Position numbers and translations under genes: made by a program. A stretch of 60,625 nucleotides of DNA from Shewanella benthica KT99 (GTDB lineage: Bacteria > Pseudomonadota > Gammaproteobacteria > Enterobacterales > Shewanellaceae), in the NCBI RefSeq assembly GCF_000172075.1, contig NZ_ABIC01000027.1, positions 1 through 60,625 of the forward strand. The letters are read 5' to 3'. This document shows positions 44,062 through 53,101 of the stretch, piece after piece (positions within the stretch are counted from its first letter, which is position 1; every line of letters starts with the position of its first letter). Under the pieces are notes generated by a model. That model made no database searches. It had not been told where the DNA came from and worked only from the letters and a program-made list of their open reading frames with translations.

Positions 44062-45840
44062 ATGCTTTGCCATCGGTATTTTGAACAGCAGATTTTCGTG
44101 CAATTAAGAGACTATCAACAACAAGCGGTCGACTCGGCGGTAAAACACTTCAAGGCAAGCCCGGACTCAGCCGTGCTAGTGCTACCTACGGGAGCGGGTA
44201 AAAGCATAGTGATTGCCGAGCTGGCCCGAATCGCCAATGGCAGAGTCTTGGTCTTGACCCATGTCAAAGAACTGGTTGCACAAAATGCCGAGAAAGTCGG
44301 CATATTAACCACGGCCGCCGGGATCTACTCTGCCGGCTTGAAGCAAAAAGCCACCGAAGACAAAACTATAGTCGCCAGCATTCAATCTGCGGTGAGAGCG
44401 CCGGAGAAGTTTAGCAGCCCATTTTCTTTAGTGATCATAGATGAGTGTCACAGGATAAGTCAGGATAAAGACAGCCAATATCAACAGCTGCTAACACACC
44501 TCAGGAACATCAATCCCAAAATCAGGCTGCTGGGACTCACAGCAACCCCCTACCGACTGGATCTCGGTTGGATCTATCGTCACCACTATCATGGCAAGGT
44601 AGGCAATCCTGACAAGGCGGTGTTTGAGCAATGCATCTTCGAGCTCCCCATGCGCCCCTTGATAAAACGTGGCTACCTGAGCACACCTAAAATATTCGAT
44701 GGTCTCAGTGCCCAATATGATTTCAGCTCCCTTAAGGCCTCAACTAGCGGCCAATATCAAGAAACCGAAGTCAATGACTTACTCAGCCATTGCGGTCGGG
44801 CAACCACGGCCATCGTTAAACAACTGGTGCAGATAGGCAACAGCAGACAAGGCGTGATTATCTTTGCCGCCACAGTGCGCCACGCCGAAGAGATACTCAA
44901 ACTCTTATCTGCAGAGCCAGCCGCGCTGATCACAGGCAAGACCAGTACCGAGCAGCGCGATAGCCTAATTAAAGAGTTTAAGGCCAGGAAGATTAAGTAC
45001 CTGATAAACGTTGCCGTGTTAACCACAGGCTTCGATGCGCCTCATGTGGATCTGATCGCCATTTTACGTCCGACCGCTTCGGTGAGCCTGTTTCAGCAGA
45101 TGGTCGGTCGGGGCTTAAGAATATGTGAGGGAAAATCTGAGTGCCTGATCATAGACTATGCCGCTAACGGCTACGATCTCTACTTTCCGGAAGTGGGTCA
45201 AAATAAACCGAACCGTAAATCTGTTCCGGTACAGGTGCATTGCCCTGTGTGCAATTTCGCCAATATCTTCTGGGGCCTGGTCGATGACGATGGTGACATC
45301 ATCGAGCACTTCGGCCGACGCTGTCAGGCGTTAATCGAACAAGGTGGCCAGAAGCAGCAATGTGATTTCAGGTTTAGATCTAAAGTCTGCCCAAACTGCG
45401 GTGAAGAAAATGATATTGCCGCCAAGATCTGTCATAGCTGTGATGCCATGCTGATCGATCCCGATAAACGCCTCAAAGAGGTACTGCAGCAAAAACATCA
45501 TCATCTGTTTAAATGCGATGCCATGTTATTCGAAGAGGATAAGGACAGACTAAAAATCAGATACATAGACATCGACGGTAACGATTTTTGTCAGTATTTC
45601 AATTTTCAGACTAAGGCGCAGATCCGCGCCTTCTATGCCATATTCGTGCTATCACACACCAAAACGCCAGGGCTAAAACACCCAAGATACAGCAAGGTAC
45701 AAGAAGTTATTGCAAGCCGAGACCTGTTTCGTAAACCAGATATGTTGTTACTTAAAAAGCATAAAAAGGGCTGGGATCTACAGGAAACCTTCTTCGATTA
45801 TCGGGGGCGTTACCAAACTGGGAATAACTTTCTCCAATAG
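44062..45840 (+). CDS. radD: RadD-like superfamily 2 DNA helicase
   Basis: 592 aa, the length of E. coli RadD (YejH). Helicase motifs: LRDYQQQAV (Q-motif), Walker A VLPTGAGKSIV, DEAH-type VIIDECHRIS, LLGLTATPYR, VLTTGFDAPHVDLI and QQMVGRGLRICEGK. A zinc-binding region follows with CPVCNFANI, CDFRFRSKVCPNCGEEN and CHSCDAM. RadD helps recombination repair with RecA and SSB. ATG 44062 is used here; GTG 44098 (VQLRDYQQ) matches the short N-terminus of E. coli better and may be the true start. grxA follows 62 bp later. Confidence 0.9.
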   Translation: MLCHRYFEQQIFVQLRDYQQQAVDSAVKHFKASPDSAVLVLPTGAGKSIVIAELARIANGRVLVLTHVKELVAQNAEKVGILTTAAGIYSAGLKQKATEDKTIVASIQSAVRAPEKFSSPFSLVIIDECHRISQDKDSQYQQLLTHLRNINPKIRLLGLTATPYRLDLGWIYRHHYHGKVGNPDKAVFEQCIFELPMRPLIKRGYLSTPKIFDGLSAQYDFSSLKASTSGQYQETEVNDLLSHCGRATTAIVKQLVQIGNSRQGVIIFAATVRHAEEILKLLSAEPAALITGKTSTEQRDSLIKEFKARKIKYLINVAVLTTGFDAPHVDLIAILRPTASVSLFQQMVGRGLRICEGKSECLIIDYAANGYDLYFPEVGQNKPNRKSVPVQVHCPVCNFANIFWGLVDDDGDIIEHFGRRCQALIEQGGQKQQCDFRFRSKVCPNCGEENDIAAKICHSCDAMLIDPDKRLKEVLQQKHHHLFKCDAMLFEEDKDRLKIRYIDIDGNDFCQYFNFQTKAQIRAFYAIFVLSHTKTPGLKHPRYSKVQEVIASRDLFRKPDMLLLKKHKKGWDLQETFFDYRGRYQTGNNFLQ

Positions 45841-45902
45841 AGAATATGCAATTTAAGCGTGATTATGGTATAAAAGTAGCGACTAAATTTTCAGGAGTTC
45901 AT

Positions 45903-46172
45903 ATGTTTGTCGTAATCTTTGGCCGTCCAGGCTGTCCTTACTGTGTTAGAGCGGTACAACTTTCTGAGCAACTCGTTGAAGCTCGCGATGACTTTAAGTT
46001 TAAGTACATCGATATCCATGCAGAAGGGATTAGTAAAGCGGATCTTGAAAAAACAGTCGGTAAGCCTGTTGAAACTGTCCCACAGATCTTCATCGACAAA
46101 GAACATGTCGGTGGTTGCACCGAGTTTGAACAGTATGTCAGAGACAATCAATTACTTTCAACTCCGGCTTAA
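45903..46172 (+). CDS. grxA: Glutaredoxin 1 (GrxA)
   Basis: 89 aa glutathione-dependent thiol-disulfide oxidoreductase. Active site CPYC in FGRPGCPYCVRAVQL, cis-proline region TVPQIFIDKEHVGGCTEFEQYV. ATG 45903 follows an excellent CAGGAG site; a longer reading from 45846 only adds non-conserved residues. It supports ribonucleotide reductase and other reductases in the cytoplasm. Ends at a symmetrical terminator. Confidence 0.95.
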   Translation: MFVVIFGRPGCPYCVRAVQLSEQLVEARDDFKFKYIDIHAEGISKADLEKTVGKPVETVPQIFIDKEHVGGCTEFEQYVRDNQLLSTPA

Positions 46173-46202
46173 CGTATAAGATTTCATTCTCAATTCTCAA
46201 CT

Positions 46203-46230
46203 AAAAAAGGAGGCTTAAGCCTCCTTTTTT
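46203..46230. terminator. Bidirectional terminator grxA / porin
   Basis: AAAAAAGGAGGC-TTAA-GCCTCCTTTTTT perfect stem with A and T tracts. Confidence 0.93.
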
Positions 46231-46267
46231 GATCTTACTGTTTTATAAACGGATATATCGATTGCTA

Positions 46268-47417
46268 TTAGAGCACGTATTTCACCGAGAATATGACACG
46301 ATTTAACTCGCCACTATCCCCATTTTGTTTGGTGTTCTCTGCATACATATACTCGACACCCACTGTCATAGGCTTAACCGGTGAATAGAGTAAGTTAATA
46401 TAAGCAGAATAAGACTCTTTGTTTACCCCTCCCCCCGTTAGTGCTTCATTGTTGTCAGCCTTAAAGCCTTAAAGCCCGAAAGCGTGAAGCTTGAGCGCCA
46501 CTGATCAGTCCACCAGTGACGATATGAAGCAAAGCCACCATAAGAGCTGATGGTTTCAATCTCACCATTGGCATCTAATACACCGGCGTTAGCATAGTTC
46601 AGCGCCATGTAACGGCCTAAACCATCGCCAGCGGTAGCAGAGAGCTTAATGTCATCGTCACCGACAGGAATGACCCCTGTGAAGCTCACACCATAGCCAA
46701 TCTCTTGGGTATCAAGATTGTCTATCTCGACATTTAGCTGTCTCGCCAAACCCGCAACGGTGAATTTCGCGCCACCTTCAGTCTTAAAATTATAGCGTGC
46801 AACAAAATCTGGTACCATGCCACTGCCGCTGGTGATACGAGCACCACCGCCATTTGGTGTAACAGTCGTTTCAGGGTTCTCTATCGCAAACTGAAAGCCA
46901 CCATTGGTATAACGGACGATAGTTTGACGAACAAAAGGTGTGCCTTCGGCCGCACCGACAAAGTCCAAATTCTCAGGAAGTGCACCAGGATTCTGGAAGG
47001 TTGTCCAGGTTTGACCCACTGTCCAGTTATCATAACTGATAAAGGCATGTCTGATCCGCGGAGAATAACTGTTAGATACTCGCTCATTACCATCGCCATG
47101 GGTAAAAAAATCAAGTTCGATAAACCCTGTGAGTTTATGGCCATCGAGATCTGTGCTGGTCTTAAAATTGAAACGGGTCTCACGAGCCTGAAAATCGACA
47201 ACTTGATTGCCGTTACTCGTATCACCGTAGATGGTGCCAGGCACATAGAACTGTCTGGACAGGTTACTGGAATCTGGAGCGCCATTGCTGTAATCACTGA
47301 ACATCACATCGGCTTTGACGTACCTCCGAATTTAAACTCTGTATCACCTGCTTGTGCCCCTGAGCTGACTGCTAGCATAGTCGCTATGACCACAAGGCTC
47401 ATCTTTGCTTGTCTCAT
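46268..47417 (-). pseudogene. DcaP-type trimeric outer-membrane porin, broken in two places
   Basis: The start (ATG at 47417) gives a good signal peptide, MRQAKMSLVVIATMLAVSSG ending AQA, then DTEFKFGG and a stop after GTSKPM. The next frame resumes at once with YVKADVMFSDYSNGAPD once one T is restored (about 47323), and runs 280 residues of beta-rich porin sequence (FIELDFFTHGDGNERVSN, AFISYDNWTVGQTWTTF). Near the 3' end an 8-bp tandem duplication (46460-46475) shifts the frame again; without it the sequence continues ADNNEALTGGGVNKESYSAY to SVKYVL and TAA at 46268-46270, the aromatic/hydrophobic end usual in porins. An intact form would be 380 aa. Confidence 0.88.
46460..46475. repeat. 8-bp tandem duplication in the porin pseudogene
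   Basis: CTTAAAGC occurs twice in a row. Removing one copy restores the porin frame across this point. Confidence 0.9.
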
Positions 47418-47785
47418 TATCTCTCTCCCGTAACACTATTATATTATTTACAAGAATATGAACTAGACAACAATCGAACAACATTGGCAATAAGTCTATG
47501 AGACAAAAGTATAATATCTAGGTCGGAAGTAATAAGCTAGCGCTTTTATTGGTCGATCTATTGAGGTGCTATCTCTGAAATGCTGTAGCGTGAAGATAGG
47601 GTTTTGTAGTCTTAAGCTGTGAGCATCCAAACTTTCGACCAATATAATAGTTAGAGCAAGCCAACTGAGCTAACGGCCCTTTCTGGCATTGCTTTTCTGA
47701 ATCACTAATTAGGTGGATTATATAAGAACTAAATTTTAGAAAGGAAAATCGATTTGAACCAGAGTTAGGGGTGACCACCAAAAAG
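47418..47785. other. 368-bp region between the porin and the tRNA array
   Basis: Holds the porin promoter region and, at about 47629-47680, a badly decayed tRNA-Lys fragment (TTCGACCAAT and CCAACTGAGCTAACGGCCC survive) followed by the same TTTCTGG-ATTGCTTTTCTGA spacer seen after the intact tRNA genes. No protein gene seen. Confidence 0.6.
47629..47680 (-). pseudogene. tRNA-Lys fragment
   Basis: On the minus strand GGGCCGTTAGCTCAGTTGG is intact, then the anticodon arm is lost and only ATTGGTCGAA of the variable/T region remains. Last member of the array in transcription direction. Confidence 0.7.
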
Positions 47786-47861
47786 TGGTGGGCCGTGAAG
47801 GATTCGAACCTTCGACCAATTGGTTAAAAGCCAACTGCTCTACCAACTGAGCTAACGGCCC
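47786..47861 (-). tRNA. tRNA-Lys(UUU), copy 1
   Basis: 76 nt including encoded CCA. Acceptor GGGCCGT/ACGGCCC, D-arm GCTCAGTTGGTAGAGC, anticodon loop CTTTTAA (anticodon TTT), T-arm GAAGGTTCGAATCCTTC. Close to E. coli tRNA-Lys. Confidence 0.97.
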
Positions 47862-47921
47862 TTTCTGTTCTGGTATTGCTTTCCTGAATTCATTTGCCTT
47901 GAAGCAAATCCACCTCAGAAG

Positions 47922-47997
47922 TGGTGGGCCGTGAAGGATTCGAACCTTCGACCAATTGGTTAAAAGCCAACTGCTCTACCAACTGAGCTAACGGCCC
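47922..47997 (-). tRNA. tRNA-Lys(UUU), copy 2
   Basis: Identical to copy 1 as read. The 120-nt spacer after it matches the spacer inside the 329-bp tandem units. Confidence 0.97.
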
Positions 47998-48117
47998 TTT
48001 CTGGTATTGCTTTTTCTGAATTTGCTTGTTCATCGCAATGAACGAGTCCACTTTCAGCTAGAGTGGTGTTGAATTTTACAATTCAAGCATTCACTTGATT
48101 TGTACACTTTCAAGAAG

Positions 48118-48193
48118 TGGTGGGCCGTGAAGGATTCGAACCTTCGACCAATTGGTTAAAAGCCAACTGCTCTACCAACTGAGCTAACGGCCC
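48118..48193 (-). tRNA. tRNA-Lys(UUU), copy 3
   Basis: Identical sequence; first intact copy of the 329-bp tandem array. Confidence 0.97.
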
Positions 48194-48313
48194 TTTCTGG
48201 TATTGCTTTTTCTGAATTTGCTTGTTCATCGCAATGAACGAGTCCACTTTCAGCTAGAGTGGTGTTGAATTTTACAATTCAAGCATTCACTTGATTTGTA
48301 CACTTTCAAGAAG

Positions 48314-48409
48314 TGGTGGGCCGTGAAGGATTCGAACCTTCGACCAATGTGCTAGTTAAGAGTAAAGCCAACTGTGCTCTTATAACAAAGCATCAACTGA
48401 GCTAATCTC
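48314..48409 (-). pseudogene. tRNA-Lys-like remnant a
   Basis: The T-arm and CCA end are perfect, but the 5' acceptor strand is AGAGATT instead of GGGCCGT and cannot pair, the D-loop holds a ~12-nt insertion, and the anticodon arm reads GGCTTTACTCTTAACTAGCAC. Not expected to be a working tRNA. Confidence 0.85.
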
Positions 48410-48446
48410 TCTTCAACCTTTCCTCAGTTTATCCACCAAGAGGAAG

Positions 48447-48522
48447 TGGTGGGCCGTGAAGGATTCGAACCTTCGACCAATTGGTTAAAAGCCAACTGCT
48501 CTACCAACTGAGCTAACGGCCC
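48447..48522 (-). tRNA. tRNA-Lys(UUU), copy 4
   Basis: Identical to the other intact copies. Confidence 0.97.
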
Positions 48523-48642
48523 TTTCTGGTATTGCTTTTTCTGAATTTGCTTGTTCATCGCAATGAACGAGTCCACTTTCAGCTAGAGTGGTGTTGAATT
48601 TTACAATTCAAGCATTCACTTGATTTGTACACTTTCAAGAAG

Positions 48643-48738
48643 TGGTGGGCCGTGAAGGATTCGAACCTTCGACCAATGTGCTAGTTAAGAGTAAAGCCAA
48701 CTGTGCTCTTATAACAAAGCATCAACTGAGCTAATCTC
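48643..48738 (-). pseudogene. tRNA-Lys-like remnant b
   Basis: Same sequence as remnant a, one 329-bp period on. Confidence 0.85.
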
Positions 48739-48775
48739 TCTTCAACCTTTCCTCAGTTTATCCACCAAGAGGAAG

Positions 48776-48851
48776 TGGTGGGCCGTGAAGGATTCGAACC
48801 TTCGACCAATTGGTTAAAAGCCAACTGCTCTACCAACTGAGCTAACGGCCC
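48776..48851 (-). tRNA. tRNA-Lys(UUU), copy 5
   Basis: Identical to the other intact copies. Confidence 0.97.
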
Positions 48852-48971
48852 TTTCTGGTATTGCTTTTTCTGAATTTGCTTGTTCATCGCAATGAACGAG
48901 TCCACTTTCAGCTAGAGTGGTGTTGAATTTTACAATTCAAGCATTCACTTGATTTGTACACTTTCAAGAAG

Positions 48972-49067
48972 TGGTGGGCCGTGAAGGATTCGAACCTTCG
49001 ACCAATGTGCTAGTTAAGAGTAAAGCCAACTGCGCTCTTATAACAAAGCATCAACTGAGCTAATCTC
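48972..49067 (-). pseudogene. tRNA-Lys-like remnant c
   Basis: Same as remnants a and b except for a base change in the D-arm insert (GCGCTC). Confidence 0.85.
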
Positions 49068-49104
49068 TCTTCAACCTTTCCTCAGTTTATCCACCTAAAG
49101 GAAG

Positions 49105-49180
49105 TGGTGGGCCGTGAAGGATTCGAACCTTCGACCAATTGGTTAAAAGCCAACTGCTCTACCAACTGAGCTAACGGCCC
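49105..49180 (-). tRNA. tRNA-Lys(UUU), copy 6
   Basis: Identical to the other intact copies; the first intact gene in transcription order. Confidence 0.97.
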
Positions 49181-49191
49181 TTTCTGGTATT

Positions 49192-49280
49192 GCTGATAGT
49201 TAAGAGTTAAGAGTTAATAACCGATTATCATCTGGTTAAAGCCAACAGTCTGTTTCTACAAGAAACTGAGCTAACGGCCC
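49192..49280 (-). pseudogene. tRNA-Lys 5' fragment at the head of the array
   Basis: Minus strand begins GGGCCGTTAGCTCAGTT like the real gene, then has TCTTGTAGAAACAGAC in the D-arm and, after GTTGGCTTTAACCAGATG, loses the 3' half, which is replaced by a TTAACTC direct repeat. It would be transcribed first. Confidence 0.75.
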
Positions 49281-49359
49281 TCTTAGTAGCAAAATCTCTG
49301 GTTAAACTATTCGAAAACGGCTTAACTCAAGACCCCAAAGCAACACTGCTGCTCTGAGG

Positions 49360-49393
49360 GCGCCTATAATACCTTTTTCATATCCTCTTGCAA
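49360..49393 (-). promoter_or_regulatory. Promoter of the tRNA-Lys array
   Basis: Minus strand TTGCAA (49388-49393), 16-bp spacer, TATTAT (49366-49371), then a GC-rich GGCGCCC discriminator, the kind typical of stringently controlled stable-RNA promoters. It reads into the array 80 bp further on. Confidence 0.7.
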
Positions 49394-49424
49394 GTGCATT
49401 TTCTACATTTTTTGCTGTTTGCAT

Positions 49425-49451
49425 GAAAAACAGACTAAGAGTCTGTTTTTT
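49425..49451 (-). terminator. cpoB/Tol-Pal operon terminator
   Basis: AAAAACAGACT-AAGA-GTCTGTTTTT-type stem directly after the cpoB stop. Confidence 0.88.
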
Positions 49452-49464
49452 GAATAAATAAGGA

Positions 49465-50208
49465 TTAAAGAACAAACAATTGCTGTTGTGCCAAGCGAGC
49501 TGCTGCGCTATTTGCGTACTCTTTAATAACTTGTTGATAGTAAACTTTCGCAGAAGGCACCTTTCCAACCTTCTCAGCTATCATCCCAAGCTTAACTAAA
49601 CTATCAGCACGCTTATTTGAATCTTTAAAGCGATTAACTACAGTTTCGAATGCTTGCTTAGCAGGTTCAAAATCACTCTTGTTATATAAGAGCTGTCCCA
49701 ACCAATAGTTAGCGTTAGCTGCGTAAGTAGATTCTGGGTACTGTTTTATGAACCCACTGAAAGCAGGAATCGCCTCCTCATACTTTCTCTGCTTGAGCAC
49801 TAAGTTAACGGCATGCTCATAACTGGCTATTTCGCCTAAAGTAGAAGAGGAGGAGGAGGAGGAGGAAGTTAAGCTAGCTTGTGACGTTGCCACGATAGGC
49901 GCTTGGGCGGACTTAACCGATAGATTTGCGATCTCTTCGTAGAGTTGACGCTGACGCTGGAGCATCTGGTCTATTTGATAACCTTGCTGCTCATTTAAAC
50001 CACGTAAGTCGAGCACTTCCTGCTGTAGTGTATCCAAGCGTTGCTGAGTCTGAAATTCTGACTGTTGCTTTGCTTGAAAAATCCTTTCTAAACGTGCAAC
50101 TCTTTCTTCAGTAGAACTACCGGTAGCATCAGCCACCGGTGCAGGTACAGCAGACGCCACACCTATACTAAGAAAAAGAATTGCCGTCGTTAATACGGCT
50201 CTTTTCAT
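49465..50208 (-). CDS. cpoB: Cell division coordinator CpoB (YbgF)
   Basis: Periplasmic protein linking Tol-Pal to peptidoglycan synthesis during constriction. 247 aa from ATG 50208 (MKRAVLTTAILFLSIGVASA signal peptide; an upstream in-frame ATG at 50223 is less likely). Order: signal, coiled-coil trimerisation region (VARLERIFQAKQQ...LDTLQQEVLDLRG), a serine-rich linker with a run of about eight Ser coded by a TCC trinucleotide repeat, then TPR repeats (YEHAVNLVLKQRKYEEAIPAF, ANANYWLGQLLYNKSDF). Last gene of the tol operon, 4 codons' distance from pal. Confidence 0.95.
   Translation of the reverse strand: MKRAVLTTAILFLSIGVASAVPAPVADATGSSTEERVARLERIFQAKQQSEFQTQQRLDTLQQEVLDLRGLNEQQGYQIDQMLQRQRQLYEEIANLSVKSAQAPIVATSQASLTSSSSSSSSTLGEIASYEHAVNLVLKQRKYEEAIPAFSGFIKQYPESTYAANANYWLGQLLYNKSDFEPAKQAFETVVNRFKDSNKRADSLVKLGMIAEKVGKVPSAKVYYQQVIKEYANSAAARLAQQQLFVL
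49845..49867. repeat. Trinucleotide repeat (AGG)n in cpoB
   Basis: About seven AGG units on the plus strand code for a poly-Ser stretch in the CpoB linker. Copy number changes would keep the frame. Confidence 0.85.
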
Positions 50209-50227
50209 AGATAAACCTACCAAACGA

Positions 50228-50764
50228 TTAGTAAACTAAAACAGCTCGGCGATTAATCGCGAAACTATCATCTGTGCGAGACATATCTAATGGCTTCTCT
50301 TCACCATAGCTGACAATACTCATTTGACTAGGCAGTACGCCCATTCCTTGTAGGTATTTAGCAACGGCCTTCGCACGCCTCTCACCCAAGGCGATATTGT
50401 ACTCAGGAGTGCCACGCTCATCGGCGTGACCTTCGATCATCAAGCGAACATTTGGATGCTCGACTAAATAGTTACCATGGGCTTGAAGAACTTCGGCGAA
50501 CTGAGCCGATACCAAACTGCGATCAAAATCAAAATAGATGATGTGCTCTTTACGCAACTCTTGATATTTCAGACGTTGTTGCTCTTCAGGAGTCAAAATT
50601 GGCGCTACACCTCCGGTTTCTACACCACCAGTAGCTAACTCACTACCTGAACCTGATGTTGAGCTAGTCGCATCAGTTTCAGACTCAGAAGTAGAGCTAC
50701 AAGCACTGAGGGCCATAATCGGAAGTACAACCAACATAGCTTTAAACAGCTTATTGAGATCCAT
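50228..50764 (-). CDS. pal: Peptidoglycan-associated lipoprotein Pal
   Basis: 178 aa from ATG 50764; the 18 extra codons from 50818 reach into tolB. Lipoprotein signal with lipobox LSAC. C-terminal OmpA-like domain (about 65-175): IIYFDFDRSLV, LMIEGHADERGTPEYNIALGERRAKAVAKYL, VSYGEEKPLD. Bound to the outer membrane and peptidoglycan, and to TolB. Confidence 0.97.
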   Translation of the reverse strand: MDLNKLFKAMLVVLPIMALSACSSTSESETDATSSTSGSGSELATGGVETGGVAPILTPEEQQRLKYQELRKEHIIYFDFDRSLVSAQFAEVLQAHGNYLVEHPNVRLMIEGHADERGTPEYNIALGERRAKAVAKYLQGMGVLPSQMSIVSYGEEKPLDMSRTDDSFAINRRAVLVY

Positions 50765-50799
50765 TTTAAAATCCTTAATATTTTTTATAGTTAAAATTG

Positions 50800-52128
50800 T
50801 TAGAGAAAAGGTGACCATGAAGGAGACTTAACCTCCCCCTGACCCGCAGGCAATCTTGCTTTGAATCGTCCGTCCGTAGATACAGCCCCTAAAACCTGCT
50901 TACCTTGATGGGTTGTTCCATATATCACCATAGTGCCATTCGGCGCTACACTCGGTGACTCATCGAGACGCGTTGACGTAAGTATTTGCATAAATCGCGT
51001 CTCAAGATCCATTCTTGCGATATTAAACTTACCGTTAGTGCGATTTACGAATATCATACTGCGACCGTCCGGTGCAATAGAACCACCTAAGTTCCACTCC
51101 CCTTCAAAGGTCAGGCGCTGCACTTTACCCGAGGCTAATGTCACCTTATAGATTTGCGGGCGACCGCCGCGTTCAGAAGTAAATATTAAAGACTTACCAT
51201 CGGGAAACCATGAAGCTTCGGTATCGATAGCATAATGGTTTGTGACTCGTTTGAGTGCTTTGGTCGCGATATCAATCACATAAATTTCAGGCTGGCCATC
51301 TTTAGATAAAGTTAATGCCAACTTCTTTCCATCTGGGGAAAATACCGGGGCACCATTAATGCCATTGAAACTGGAGACCTTATTACGAGACTGAGTATAG
51401 ATGTCCTGAATAAATATTTCGGCTTTTTTATTTTCGAAGCTAACATAAGCCAACTTACGACCATCCGGAGACCAAGACGGTGACATCAATGGCTCGGAGG
51501 AGCGCAATAACATCTGCTCGTTATAACCATCATAATCAGAGATCATTAACTGATAGGGAGACTTCTCACCATGCTTGACTACCACATAGGCGAGACGAGT
51601 TAAGAATGCGCCGCGAATGCCTGTCAGTTCCTCGTAGACCAGATCACTGATCCTGTGACCATACTGCCTAAATTGTGCGGCTGAGATAACCGTCTCGCGA
51701 CTATCGATAAGATATTCACTATTAGACTGCGGTCCCGCTCCTTGTTGCATTTGAGCCTTTACCAGGTCGACCAAGTCGAAAGTCACCAGGTATTGGTCAT
51801 TGCCATAAGGCTTAATCGAGCCCATTACAACAGCTTCGGCGCCTATGCTTGACCAATCTTTAGCGACAAACTGAGACACACTACTGATATTACGTTGAGG
51901 TAAGCCTAACTCATCGAGCGGCTTAAATGCACCACTACGAATAAGATCCGACATCACAACATCTGAGATCTGCTCAGGTGCGGCCCCAGCCCCTTGCCAA
52001 ACAAACGGGATCACGGCAATAGGACGCGCGGCATCCACTCCTTCGGTAATAATGATATCTAACGCGGCTCTTACTGGTGAGCTTACAATAATCAGGCTTA
52101 AAAAGAGCCACTTCCCCAAAGTCTTCAT
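50800..52128 (-). CDS. tolB: Tol-Pal system protein TolB
   Basis: 442-aa periplasmic protein: signal peptide (cleavage after VRAAL region), N-terminal alpha/beta domain ([18 protein letters not shown]), and a six-bladed propeller with repeats such as [49 protein letters not shown] and [14 protein letters not shown]. Binds Pal and TolA. Confidence 0.97.
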   Translation of the reverse strand: MKTLGKWLFLSLIIVSSPVRAALDIIITEGVDAARPIAVIPFVWQGAGAAPEQISDVVMSDLIRSGAFKPLDELGLPQRNISSVSQFVAKDWSSIGAEAVVMGSIKPYGNDQYLVTFDLVDLVKAQMQQGAGPQSNSEYLIDSRETVISAAQFRQYGHRISDLVYEELTGIRGAFLTRLAYVVVKHGEKSPYQLMISDYDGYNEQMLLRSSEPLMSPSWSPDGRKLAYVSFENKKAEIFIQDIYTQSRNKVSSFNGINGAPVFSPDGKKLALTLSKDGQPEIYVIDIATKALKRVTNHYAIDTEASWFPDGKSLIFTSERGGRPQIYKVTLASGKVQRLTFEGEWNLGGSIAPDGRSMIFVNRTNGKFNIARMDLETRFMQILTSTRLDESPSVAPNGTMVIYGTTHQGKQVLGAVSTDGRFKARLPAGQGEVKSPSWSPFL

Positions 52129-52138
52129 AGGACTCCTC

Positions 52139-53098
52139 TTAATTGAATTCCGGTTGAACGGTTAAATTAATTTCTTTGAGTTCGTTGTACACATTTGGTT
52201 CACTCGATACAGGCAGACGTCCAGCCTTGTTTATGGCGGCCTGAGTCGCATGGCATACTGCAGAATCTCCAGACAATATCTTGGTTCCTGTAACAAAGCC
52301 ATCATTTGCAAGGCGAATAAATACCCTACAAGTCTTCCCACGCATCGACTCATCGACCAACAAGTGACGTTGGATGGTCGCCCTAATCATGCTGGTATAA
52401 CGCTGCACCTCACTCATCACCTGCCTGTTACGGGTCTGCGACAATGCCGCCTGCTCCTCCGCCAAGGCATCTTGCATCATCTGCTCTTGCAGTTGACGTT
52501 CTCTCTCTTCGGCCTTACGTTTACGCTCGGCGTCCTCTTTACGCTTTCGATCAGCTTCTGCTTTACGTTTACGCTCATCGGCAGCTTTTTTAGCCGCGGC
52601 CTCTTCCTGTTTAAGTTTCGCCTCGGCTTTCTTAGCCGCCTCTTCAGAAGCCTGACGCTCTTTCTCTTTCTGCTTACGGAACTCTTCAGCCTGCAGCGCC
52701 TTCTCTTTTTCCTGCTTCAGCTTCAACTGAGCCGCTTTTGCCGCTGCCAATGCATTCTTAGTTTCAATCTCTTTCTGCTTGCGCTCAATTTCCAGCTTTT
52801 TAATTTGAGCCTGCTCACGTTCTCTTTGTTGACGCGCTTCTGTCGCTCGGCGTTCCAAATCATCTTGGCGCGCCTTCTCTTTACGAGCAACCTCTCTTTT
52901 CTCGGCCTTTAATCTCTCAACATGCTGAGCCACTAATTTCTGATCGACCACCACGGCCTTCATCGCGAGTGCTCTCACCTGAGGCTGAGGTTTTGGTTTA
53001 TCAGAAAAGTCCATACCTAAGGCAATGATGATTAACATGCCAATATGAATACCCGCTGAAATGATCATAGGTAAAGTAAAATCTGATTTAACTGCCAC
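52139..53098 (-). CDS. tolA: Tol-Pal system protein TolA
   Basis: 319 aa. One inner-membrane helix near 10-28 ([18 protein letters not shown]), a long Lys/Glu/Ala/Gln-rich helix (about 55-215) reaching across the periplasm, and a C-terminal domain (about 225-319) with [26 protein letters not shown]. The helical part is strongly charged, which opens a long false ORF on the other strand. Confidence 0.95.
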   Translation of the reverse strand: MAVKSDFTLPMIISAGIHIGMLIIIALGMDFSDKPKPQPQVRALAMKAVVVDQKLVAQHVERLKAEKREVARKEKARQDDLERRATEARQQREREQAQIKKLEIERKQKEIETKNALAAAKAAQLKLKQEKEKALQAEEFRKQKEKERQASEEAAKKAEAKLKQEEAAAKKAADERKRKAEADRKRKEDAERKRKAEERERQLQEQMMQDALAEEQAALSQTRNRQVMSEVQRYTSMIRATIQRHLLVDESMRGKTCRVFIRLANDGFVTGTKILSGDSAVCHATQAAINKAGRLPVSSEPNVYNELKEINLTVQPEFN

Positions 53099-53101
53099 CG
53101 A

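Larger units (their letters stand above)
48118..49104. repeat. 329-bp tandem repeat x3, each unit one tRNA-Lys plus one tRNA-like remnant
   Basis: Intact tRNA starts lie at 48118, 48447, 48776 and 49105 and remnant starts at 48314, 48643 and 48972, all exactly 329 bp apart. Each unit is tRNA (76) + spacer (120) + remnant (96) + spacer (37). The units are almost identical; the third differs at a few bases (GCGCTC for GTGCTC; CCTAAAGG for CCAAGAGG). Confidence 0.95.

Noticed and set aside
46924..47433. 169-aa plus-strand ORF opposite the porin pseudogene
   Set aside because: Composition follows the antisense of the porin; the porin reading has a signal peptide and beta-barrel pattern.
47569..47781. 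70-aa ORF between porin and tRNA genes
   Set aside because: Overlaps the tRNA remnant and has no protein-like features or ribosome site.
47786..49180. Regularly spaced repeats resembling a CRISPR array
   Set aside because: The repeated unit is a full tRNA-Lys gene with CCA; spacing units are identical rather than unique spacers and no cas genes are near.
52250..52912. Long plus-strand ORF (220 aa) opposite tolA
   Set aside because: Shadow of the Lys/Glu/Ala-rich tolA coding strand; the translation is Leu/Phe-rich low complexity and tolA is clearly real.
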